This document shows positions 17,289 through 24,117 of a stretch of 64,000 bases of DNA, piece by piece. Position 1 is the stretch's first letter, and each line of letters starts with the position of its first letter. A program made the position numbers and the translations under genes. The notes under the pieces are model-generated. The model ran no database searches. It had not been told where the DNA came from and saw only the letters and a program-made list of their open reading frames with translations. The stretch spans positions 48,288-112,287 of the forward strand of contig NZ_BCZE01000025.1 in assembly GCF_001598555.1 (NCBI RefSeq), read 5' to 3'. This stretch comes from Novosphingobium rosa NBRC 15208. Its GTDB lineage: Bacteria > Pseudomonadota > Alphaproteobacteria > Sphingomonadales > Sphingomonadaceae.

Positions 17289-18242
17289 CTATTCAGGCAG
17301 GCTTTTCAGAAAGTTGTCGATTCCGTCGACCACGGTGGAGAGCCATGGCTCGAACAGCCAGATATCGTGCGGAGCCTTCTCGAAGGCGTACCAGCGGGCG
17401 GCGATATGGTTGGCCTGCAAACTGGCCAGCACCTGATCCTTGCCCGCCGTAAAATGCGCATTGCCGCTGCTGATGATCAGTGTGGGCGGCGATGTCGGCC
17501 CGACATAGGTGGCCGCGGAAGCGTCCTTCCAGCGCTGGGGCGCCTGCTCCCAACTGCCCCCCAGCCATTTCGCCGCCGAGGACTGCGCGCCATTGGCATT
17601 CTCGAATTGCAGGGCCAAAGGCGTGGTGAAATCCAGCACGCCGTCGATATCGATCAGGGCATTGGCGCTGCGATCGTCATCGGGCCTGGATCGGAACAGC
17701 CCCGCCGCATCGGAATAGGCCACCAGAGACGCCATCTGCCCGCCCGATGAGGCCCCGCCCAGCGCGATATGCCCGGGTGACAGGCCAAAGGCGGCGGCAT
17801 GGCTCTTCACCCAGACCATGGCATCGTTCACATCGACCAGCCCGGCAGGGAAAGGCGCCTCTGGCGAGAGGCGGACTTCCGGCAAGAACACCGTATAGCC
17901 GCGCTGCGCCAGCCGATCCGCCAGCACATAGAAATGCGCCTTGCTGCCAGAGCGCCACGCGCCGCCATGCACCAGCACCAGCCCCTGATGGCGCGTATGA
18001 CCGGACGCGGGGCGGAAGATATCGAGGTGCAGTTCCCGATCCGGCAGGGTCTTGTAGGCGCGGTCGAACAGCATGGTCTCGCCGGGCGCGGGGGCCACGG
18101 CTGGCCATGCGATGCCGGGATAGAGGCTGCGATAGCGCTCGAAACGGCTGGCGATGGTGTAGCTGTCGTCCACCGGGCGCGCGGCCAGGGGCGCGGCCAG
18201 AAGCAGGCCGGCCAAGGCCGCACAGCGCAACAGAGTCTTCAT
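17289..18242 (-). CDS. Exported alpha/beta hydrolase of the HSL/BD-FAE type
   Basis: 317 residues from ATG 18240-18242 with GGAGG just upstream; the frame upstream overlaps the divergent lactamase-fold gene and lacks a signal. Signal peptide to about residue 24 (APLAARPV). Oxyanion-hole motif VLVHGGAWRSGSK, nucleophile elbow GGASSGGQMAS (a GxSxG variant) and a late His in KAPHDIWLF complete an esterase triad of the hormone-sensitive-lipase or feruloyl-esterase-like class. It lies upstream of the type-B esterase in the same direction; both are exported and may act on the same ester-decorated material. Substrate unknown. Confidence 0.85.
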   Translation of the reverse strand: MKTLLRCAALAGLLLAAPLAARPVDDSYTIASRFERYRSLYPGIAWPAVAPAPGETMLFDRAYKTLPDRELHLDIFRPASGHTRHQGLVLVHGGAWRSGSKAHFYVLADRLAQRGYTVFLPEVRLSPEAPFPAGLVDVNDAMVWVKSHAAAFGLSPGHIALGGASSGGQMASLVAYSDAAGLFRSRPDDDRSANALIDIDGVLDFTTPLALQFENANGAQSSAAKWLGGSWEQAPQRWKDASAATYVGPTSPPTLIISSGNAHFTAGKDQVLASLQANHIAARWYAFEKAPHDIWLFEPWLSTVVDGIDNFLKSLPE

Positions 18243-18414
18243 AGCCTCCTCCCCTTCTGGTCTTGCCCTGCTATCGGCGCGGCGGCCCCATGGCTTCAAG
18301 CCATTCCACGCATCCGGTCCATGCTGATTACGCAAGGATCGAAAGCGAAATGGACTTGGACTTGCGCGCCAGCGGGCCGATGATCTGATCCATAACAATC
18401 GGGAGAGAATGGCC

Positions 18415-19443
18415 ATGGCATGGCATCGGATGCGTTACGTGCTGCCGGGCGCGGTCTGTCTGGGCATGGCGGGACTGGCCGCCGCGCAAGCGCCCATCGC
18501 CTACCCCTCGCAAGCCAGCTTCCCCCATGAAAACCGCGAGGCCGTCGCCCGCCATCTAGCCGAGGGGCGCAAGATCGCCGGGGCCGATCTGGAGGCCGAT
18601 TTCAACTGGCGCTGCCTGATCAGCCCGCTCGACAAGAAGATCGTGGCGGGCGTGCAGCATGACGGGCTGGTGCCCGCCACGAAGGTGTTCGACAATCTCT
18701 ATTCCATCGGCCAGAATGCCGTGTCCGCCTGGGCGCTCGACACCAGCGACGGGATCATCGTGATCGACGCGCTGAACAATGGCGATGAGGCACGCGATAT
18801 TCTGGTGCCGAACATGCGCGCCTTGGGTCTGGACCCGGCGCGCATCAAATATGTGCTGCTGACCCACGGCCATGGCGACCATTGGGGCGGCGCGAAATAT
18901 CTGCAGGATACCTTCGGCGCGAAAGTTGCCACATCGGAGACCGATTGGGGCATGATCGAAAGCCCCAACCACGGTGGCGGCCCTTTCGCGCATCTGGTGC
19001 CACCACGCCGCGATATGGTGCTGAAGGATGGCGACACAGTGACGCTCGGAAAGACCAGCGTGAAGATTTATGTCACGCCGGGCCATACGCCGGGCGCGCT
19101 CTCGATGATCTTTCCGGTCTTCGATCATGGCAAGCCGCACCTCGCCGGGCTGATGGGCGGCACGGGCGGCGGGCAGGATTCGGCCTCGGCGCATAAGCAG
19201 ATCACCTCGCTGGCGCGCTGGCAGCAAATCACCAGGGCGGCGGGGGTCGATGTGCTGATCACCAACCATCCGGTGCATATGGCCGCCACCGAGAAGGAAG
19301 CGTTGATCCGCTATGGCGCGCTCAACAAATCTGGCGCCCCCAATCCCTTCATCTACGGTGTCGATAAATATCAACGTTATATGGGCGTGATGAGCGCCTG
19401 CTCGCGCGTGCAACTCGCGCGGTTGGGTGAAACCGGCGACTGA
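18415..19443 (+). CDS. Exported metallo-beta-lactamase-fold hydrolase, subclass B3-like
   Basis: 342 residues from the second of two close ATGs (18409 and 18415); GGGAGAG at 18401-18407 gives better spacing to 18415. Signal peptide to about residue 25 (GLAAAQA). The zinc site is complete in B3 pattern: HGHGDH at 151-156, a His in VTPGHTPGALS and a His in TNHPVHM. The order and spacing match subclass B3 beta-lactamases and their non-lactamase relatives, but about 50 residues longer than typical B3 enzymes because of an N-terminal extension (roughly residues 26-80). It could be a resistance enzyme or another exported metallohydrolase. It is divergent from the esterase pair and ends in a strong terminator. 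Confidence 0.85.
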   Translation: MAWHRMRYVLPGAVCLGMAGLAAAQAPIAYPSQASFPHENREAVARHLAEGRKIAGADLEADFNWRCLISPLDKKIVAGVQHDGLVPATKVFDNLYSIGQNAVSAWALDTSDGIIVIDALNNGDEARDILVPNMRALGLDPARIKYVLLTHGHGDHWGGAKYLQDTFGAKVATSETDWGMIESPNHGGGPFAHLVPPRRDMVLKDGDTVTLGKTSVKIYVTPGHTPGALSMIFPVFDHGKPHLAGLMGGTGGGQDSASAHKQITSLARWQQITRAAGVDVLITNHPVHMAATEKEALIRYGALNKSGAPNPFIYGVDKYQRYMGVMSACSRVQLARLGETGD

Positions 19444-19454
19444 TCCAGCTTTCC

Positions 19455-19487
19455 ACGCCATCCATGCCGCTTTGGCATGGATGGCGT
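19455..19487 (+). terminator. Strong hairpin terminator after the lactamase-fold gene
   Basis: A perfect 14-bp stem ACGCCATCCATGCC / GGCATGGATGGCGT with a 5-nt loop, 12 nt after the stop. The tail is short (TTCC). Confidence 0.75.
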
Positions 19488-19572
19488 TTCCATATGGCTT
19501 GGAATGACACCGGTTTCCACGCTAGTCTCTGTCCAAAGCCGCTCAAGCGGAACCTTTAGGGGAGAGACCATC

Positions 19573-21528
19573 ATGCCGATGCCACGCAGGCAATTCCTGA
19601 CGCAAACCACCTCGCTGGCCACGGCCCTGTCCGCCAGCCTGATGGCGGCGCCACGCGCCATGGCCGCCCCGGCAACGCCTGCCGCTCCGCAAAAACTCAC
19701 CATCACCGCCCCGATGGCCCCGCCCGAATGGGCCCTGCTGCAACGTGCCGTCCTCGCTGCCCATACCGATGCCTGCGAAGCCTTCTTCCGCCGCTATTAT
19801 GACTCCAACGGCTTCCTCCTCGCCCGCGAGCGCTGGGGCGGCGACGATGGCCCGGACGATGCCATCGAAAACGTCAACGACTGGCCCCAACTCTATGCGC
19901 TTGGCGCCGATGAGCGCATCCGCACCATGTATGAGCATGCCTATGAAGGCCATGTCCGCCAATACACGCTGGCCAAGACTACGCAGGTACCCTTCGCCCG
20001 CGAAGGCATGTATTTCCGCGAATTTCCCGTGATGATGGACTGGCAGCACAATGGCGAGGGGCTGACCGTCTTCAACAACATGGGTCTGGGCAATCCCTAT
20101 TCGCAAGCCTATCGCAACCGCGTGCGTCGCTTCGCCGGTTTCTACACCGGGGAAGACCCCAGCGCCCCCAATTACGACAAGCAGCACAAGATCATCAAAT
20201 CGATGTTCAACGGCAGCCGGGGGCCTTTGATGCGCAAGGCCACCGCGCTGGACTGGGCGGGCGATCCGGTGGAGCTGGCGGGCGTCGACCAGAACGCCCT
20301 GCTCCATGGCGAGCATGATTACGACCAGATGCTGGCCCACTTCAAGGACTACACCGACACCACCGGCGACACGCCGCTCAACCTTGAATCGACCGGCCTT
20401 GCCTTCAACGCCTATATGCTGGCGGGCGAGGAGAAATACCGCAGCTGGATGCTGGAGTATGTCGACGCCTGGGTGGACCGCGCCCGCGCCAACAATGACA
20501 TCATCCCCACCAACATCGGCTATGACGGCAAGATCGGCGGCGAGGCGGGCGGCAAATGGTATGGCGGCGTCTATGGCTGGGCCTTCAGCCCCGTGGTGCC
20601 CCAGACCGGCCAGCGGCAGGACCGCAACCGCATCGGCTTCACCCTGAGCGCTTTCATGAACGCCTATGTCATCAGCGGCGGCAACGACAAATACCTCGAC
20701 GTCTGGCGCAAGATGACCGACCGCATCAATGCTCAGGCCAAGACCGTGAACGGCAAGCTGTCCGCCCCGCGCATGTATGGCGACAATGGCTGGTACTCCT
20801 TCCAGCCGGGCAAATGGCTGCTGGGCGCGCAGGATATCTATTACCTCACCATGAAGCCCGCCGACCGCGCGCGCATGCCCGATCACCCCTGGATCAGCTA
20901 CCTTGAGGGCAAGAACCCCAGCTACCCCGTGCAGGCGCTGCGCCTTGCGCTGGAACGCATCCGCAACGCCCATGCCGCGCTGCTCTCCGACCAGTCCACG
21001 CCGGACACGCGCTTTGCCGATACGGTGATGGACCAGAACCCGGCCAACATCGCCGCGCTTGTCGAGCTGATGCAGGGCGGGATCTATGTCGGGCGACCGG
21101 GATGGTCGCGCTATTCGCCCAATGTGGGCGGGGCGTTCCAGTTCGTGCGGCTGCGCTACTTCGATCCGCTGAACCGCCGCCCCGGCCTGCCCGAGGGGGT
21201 GAGCGCCCTTGTCGAAGGCATTACGGCGGATGAGACCGTGGTGACGCTGGTCAACACCAACCAGAGCGCCAACCGCACCGTCACCCTGCAGGGCGGCGCC
21301 TATGGCGAGCATCAGATCCTGAGCGTGAGTTCGGATGGGAAGACGGCGCCGGTCAATGGCCGCCATGTCGAGGTCCAGCTGGCTCCGGGGGCAGGCGCCA
21401 AGCTGGTGCTGAAGATGCAGCGCTTCGCCAACCCGCCCCGGCTGGATTTCCCATGGGCCGCGCCGATCACGGACAGCACCGAGGGCCTGCGCACCATGAC
21501 GGCCGAAGAGCGTGATGCTATGTTGTAA
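19573..21528 (+). CDS. Unrecognised Tat-exported protein, possibly an (alpha/alpha)6 carbohydrate-active enzyme
   Basis: 651 residues from ATG 19573 with GGGGAGAGA upstream. The N-terminus MPMPRRQFLTQTTSLATAL is a twin-arginine signal with cleavage near AMAAP. The body is rich in aromatic residues and His, with helical-looking blocks (LQRAVLAAHTDACEAFFRRYY, ESTGLAFNAYMLAGEEKYRSWMLEYVDAWVDRAR, AFMNAYVISGGNDKYLDVWRKMTDR), the alternation expected of a six-hairpin toroid found in glycoside hydrolases and polysaccharide lyases. The last 130 residues look beta-rich (VTLVNTNQSANRTVTLQGG). I do not recognise a family signature and assign no activity. It stands alone, between terminators. Confidence 0.6.
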   Translation: MPMPRRQFLTQTTSLATALSASLMAAPRAMAAPATPAAPQKLTITAPMAPPEWALLQRAVLAAHTDACEAFFRRYYDSNGFLLARERWGGDDGPDDAIENVNDWPQLYALGADERIRTMYEHAYEGHVRQYTLAKTTQVPFAREGMYFREFPVMMDWQHNGEGLTVFNNMGLGNPYSQAYRNRVRRFAGFYTGEDPSAPNYDKQHKIIKSMFNGSRGPLMRKATALDWAGDPVELAGVDQNALLHGEHDYDQMLAHFKDYTDTTGDTPLNLESTGLAFNAYMLAGEEKYRSWMLEYVDAWVDRARANNDIIPTNIGYDGKIGGEAGGKWYGGVYGWAFSPVVPQTGQRQDRNRIGFTLSAFMNAYVISGGNDKYLDVWRKMTDRINAQAKTVNGKLSAPRMYGDNGWYSFQPGKWLLGAQDIYYLTMKPADRARMPDHPWISYLEGKNPSYPVQALRLALERIRNAHAALLSDQSTPDTRFADTVMDQNPANIAALVELMQGGIYVGRPGWSRYSPNVGGAFQFVRLRYFDPLNRRPGLPEGVSALVEGITADETVVTLVNTNQSANRTVTLQGGAYGEHQILSVSSDGKTAPVNGRHVEVQLAPGAGAKLVLKMQRFANPPRLDFPWAAPITDSTEGLRTMTAEERDAML

Positions 21529-21557
21529 GGGAAAGTCTGGAAGCATGCCTCCGGCGG

Positions 21558-21620
21558 GCAAAGGGCCATCGCCCTTTGCAATCCCTTTAGCGTCGGCCTT
21601 TGGGCCGGCGCAGCTTTTTG
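21558..21620 (+). terminator. Two hairpins after the Tat-exported protein gene
   Basis: A perfect 9-bp stem GCAAAGGGC / GCCCTTTGC (21558-21579) is followed by CGGCC / GGCCG (21594-21607) and then CTTTTTGG. The first hairpin, preceded by TGCCTCCGGCGG and followed by ATCCCTTT, resembles the right side of the repeat at 8144-8325, so it may belong to the same repeat family. Confidence 0.55.
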
Positions 21621-21795
21621 GCGGATAAGTCAGCGATAAGCCACGCTCGGTCGGTGCAAGCAAGGCATGCGCCCCGTGCCTCAGCAGGCGTAATCCACAA
21701 TTTATATGAAGTTTAAATATCACTCTGCTTGAGTGTTCATGGTCCCTGCAGTTTGATGGTGGCAAGGTCGCCGCAATCAGTTGAAGGAATTCTCC

Positions 21796-22155
21796 ATGGC
21801 AATCAAATTTAATGCAAAAGCAGCTCTCGCCATTGCCGGGCTTGCGACGCTTAGCTTGGGTGTCATCCCGACGTCGGCCTCGGCTCAGGGACGTGGCTAT
21901 GACCAGCGTTATCGCGACTCGCATCGTCAGCATTATTCGGATCGCGCCCATGGCCGCTATAATTCGCGCCATTGCGGCAGCGGCAACGGCGCCGTCGGCA
22001 CCGTCGCCGGCGGTGCTGGCGGCGCTCTGCTCGGCAACGCGTTGGGCGGTGGCACCGCCGGAACGATCGTGGGCGGTGTCGCTGGCGCGCTGGTCGGGCG
22101 CACCCTCGACAAGAAGAACACCCGTGACCGCAACTTGTCGCGCAACGGCTGCTGA
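21796..22155 (+). CDS. Glycine-zipper 2TM-domain exported protein
   Basis: 119 residues from ATG 21796 (GAAGGA 9-10 nt upstream; the TTG at 21781 is less likely). Signal peptide to about residue 29 (SASAQG), a basic, His/Tyr-rich linker (YDQRYRDSHRQHYSDRAHGRY), then a glycine zipper with GNGAVGTVAGGAGGALLGNALGG and a second similar segment GTIVGGVAGALVGRTLD. This is the Rick_17kDa-type glycine-zipper domain seen in small envelope proteins. It lacks a lipobox Cys. An AT-rich stretch (about 21700-21727) suggests its own promoter. Function: envelope structure or stress, by family only. Confidence 0.85.
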   Translation: MAIKFNAKAALAIAGLATLSLGVIPTSASAQGRGYDQRYRDSHRQHYSDRAHGRYNSRHCGSGNGAVGTVAGGAGGALLGNALGGGTAGTIVGGVAGALVGRTLDKKNTRDRNLSRNGC

Positions 22156-22307
22156 TCCCGGAGGCTGGGGTGGCCGCTTTTATCCCGAGCAAGGGATGGT
22201 GGCCACCTCTGATGCGCCGCAGGCAGGCAAACCCTGAGCCCCAGGCTGCGCCGGGATTGCAAACCCGCTTCGCTATGGATGCGCGCCGAACCGGCAGGTC
22301 GCGCGCA

Positions 22308-22346
22308 ACGTAGACACGAGTGGGAGCGCGAGGGGCCCCCTCACAT
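22308..22346. repeat. Single REP-like hairpin, right-end type
   Basis: ACGTAGACAC (22308-22317) followed by GGGAGCGCGAGGGG and CCCCCTCACAT matches the right ends of the paired elements at 32011 and 53486 (ACGTAGACA, then GGGAGCGCGAGGG hairpin). The palindrome here has lost its loop. Confidence 0.6.
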
Positions 22347-22374
22347 GTCCCGTTTTCTTAAGGCCAGAAACAAA

Positions 22375-22397
22375 AAGGGCGCCCTTGCGGCGCCCTT
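22375..22397 (-). terminator. Terminator after the 60-residue small gene
   Basis: A perfect 9-bp stem AAGGGCGCC / GGCGCCCTT with a 5-nt loop. On the minus strand it is followed by TTTGTTTC and it sits 25 nt past the stop of the small leftward gene. The plus-strand tail (CTCGTTTTCG) is weaker. Confidence 0.75.
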
Positions 22398-22422
22398 CTC
22401 GTTTTCGCGTTAAGCTGAACGC

Positions 22423-22605
22423 TCACGCCATGATGGAAAAGGTGCTCCCGGTCGCCATGGCGGCCGAAGCCGTCGCGATCTGCGCATCAGCGCTGGCCGA
22501 TGCGGCCACGGCGGGGGCGGCCACCGTCGAGGCGGGCTGCTGGGGGGGCCATACGGCGCTGGCGACGCCGCTGGAAGCTGCGACTGTGCCGATTTGGATG
22601 CTCAT
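22423..22605 (-). CDS. Small Ala/Ser/Val-rich protein, 60 residues
   Basis: ATG 22603-22605 is preceded by GGAGAT at good spacing and the frame is followed by a strong terminator, so it has all the parts of a gene. The protein starts MSIQIGTVAASSGVASAVW, continues with a PPQQPAS turn and then an Ala/Ser-rich stretch ending TGSTFSIMA. It has no charged residue except one Asp and no clear signal peptide or Cys. I recognise no family. The composition is compatible with a small membrane-active or secreted peptide or a peptide precursor, but no modification enzyme is nearby. Longer open frames on either strand here have no ribosome binding site. Confidence 0.55.
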   Translation of the reverse strand: MSIQIGTVAASSGVASAVWPPQQPASTVAAPAVAASASADAQIATASAAMATGSTFSIMA

Positions 22606-22687
22606 CACTGATCTCCGCTCTGTGAGAATGCGTTCACAAGTTCGTCCACTCAGCACGAAGACGGCACCGGCGTCCCCCCTTTAAGCC

Positions 22688-24037
22688 TCAGATGCGGTGA
22701 GCCGTTGTGTCCTCGCCGATCCGTTCGATTTTGCCGACCAACAGCAGGAAGCACAGGGCTGCGGCCAGCGCGCAGCCCGCCACCACCAGCAGCACCAGAT
22801 TGAAGGAATGCGTCTCCTTCAGGATATAGCCGATCACGATAGGCGTCAGGATCGAGGAGATGTTGCCGAACATGTTGAAGATGCCCGCCGACAGGCCCGC
22901 GCTGTCACGCGGGGCCACATCGGCCATCACCGCCCAGCCCATGGCGCCCACGCCCTTGCCGAAGAAGGCCAGGCTCATGAACAGCAGCACCATCGTGTCG
23001 CTGCTGGCATAGTTGCAGGCCACGATCACCAGCGCCATCAGCATGCCCGAGACGATCGGCACCTTGCGCGCCACCGTCAGCGAGGCCCCCCGGCGCAGCA
23101 GCCAGTCCGACCAGATGCCGCCCAGCACGCCCCCGGCAAAGCCGCAGATCGCGGGCATGGTGGCGAACATGCCGGCTTTCACCACGGAAAGGCCACGCTC
23201 CTGCACGAGGTAGACCGGGAACCAGGTGATGAAGAAGAAGGTCAGCGCGTTGACGAAGAACTGGCCCAGATACATGCCCCACAGCGTAGGAGTGCACAGC
23301 AGCACGCGCATCTTGCGGCGGGTTTCGTTCTGATCCTCGCGCGGCGTGTCGGCGGGGGGATCGACCAGCGCCCCGCCCTCGACGATCAGCGCCATTTCGC
23401 CCTCGCCAAGGCGGGGATGGTCGCGCGGGGCGCGCACCACCGAAGGCCAGATCCCGGCGGCCAGCAGGCCAAAGGCCCCCATCGCCACGAAGACCCAGGG
23501 CCAGCCGAAATCCGCGACGATCCAGCCCATCAGCGGCGCGAACAGCACCGTGGCGAAATATTGCGCGGCGTTGAAGATCGCGCTGGCGGTGCCCCGTTCG
23601 CGCGCGGGGAACCAACTGGCCACGATGCGGGCGTTGCCGGGGAAAGACGGCCCCTCGGCAAAGCCCACCAGAAAGCGCAGGATGAACAGCACGGTCACCG
23701 CCGTGGCGCCGCTCATCCAGATCACCGCGCCATGCGCCGCCGTAATCAGCGACCAGATGACGATGGCCCAGAAATAGACCTTCGGCGCCCCGAAGCGGTC
23801 CAGCAGCCAGCCGCCGGGCAGCTGCGCCACCACATAGGCCCAGCCGAAGGCCGAGAAGATCCAGCCGAGCTGCAGGGCATCGATCCCCAGCTCCTTCGAC
23901 AAAGAGGGCGCCGCCAGAGACAGCGCCGCCCTCACCGCGTAATTGATGACCGTGACGGCAAACAGCATCGCCAGAACCGTCCAGCGGACCTTTCCGATCT
24001 GCTGTTTCGTGCCAATCTGCTGTTTCGTCAAAGCCAC
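22688..24037 (-). CDS. MFS transporter, anion:cation symporter group (sugar acids)
   Basis: 449 residues with 12 membrane segments. The N-terminal RWTVLAMLFAVTVINYAVRAALSLAAPSL and the following GWAYVVAQLPGGWLLDRFGAPKVY are typical of the ACS family (GudP, ExuT, GarP, NanT-like), which imports hexuronates, hexarates and related organic anions with protons. A mid-protein cytoplasmic loop is acidic (about 205-230). It follows the TonB receptor at 24118 by 80 bp on the same strand, so outer- and inner-membrane uptake of one substrate appear coupled. The neighbouring glucarate and galactarate dehydratases suggest an aldarate or uronate as substrate (inference). Confidence 0.88.
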   Translation of the reverse strand: MALTKQQIGTKQQIGKVRWTVLAMLFAVTVINYAVRAALSLAAPSLSKELGIDALQLGWIFSAFGWAYVVAQLPGGWLLDRFGAPKVYFWAIVIWSLITAAHGAVIWMSGATAVTVLFILRFLVGFAEGPSFPGNARIVASWFPARERGTASAIFNAAQYFATVLFAPLMGWIVADFGWPWVFVAMGAFGLLAAGIWPSVVRAPRDHPRLGEGEMALIVEGGALVDPPADTPREDQNETRRKMRVLLCTPTLWGMYLGQFFVNALTFFFITWFPVYLVQERGLSVVKAGMFATMPAICGFAGGVLGGIWSDWLLRRGASLTVARKVPIVSGMLMALVIVACNYASSDTMVLLFMSLAFFGKGVGAMGWAVMADVAPRDSAGLSAGIFNMFGNISSILTPIVIGYILKETHSFNLVLLVVAGCALAAALCFLLLVGKIERIGEDTTAHRI

Positions 24038-24117
24038 CCAAACACCTCTTATGTCTTTGGCCCATCATGCAGATGCGGGCGAGGCAGGGAAAGGACCATT
24101 CCCTGCCTCGCTGTCGG

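Noticed and set aside
19543..21972. An 809-codon open frame antisense to the Tat-exported protein gene
   Set aside because: The sense frame has a signal peptide and ribosome binding site; the antisense frame has neither.
22385..22684. A 99-codon rightward frame over the small Ala-rich gene
   Set aside because: No ribosome binding site, and the strong T-tract terminator side and the ribosome binding site both favour the leftward 60-codon gene.
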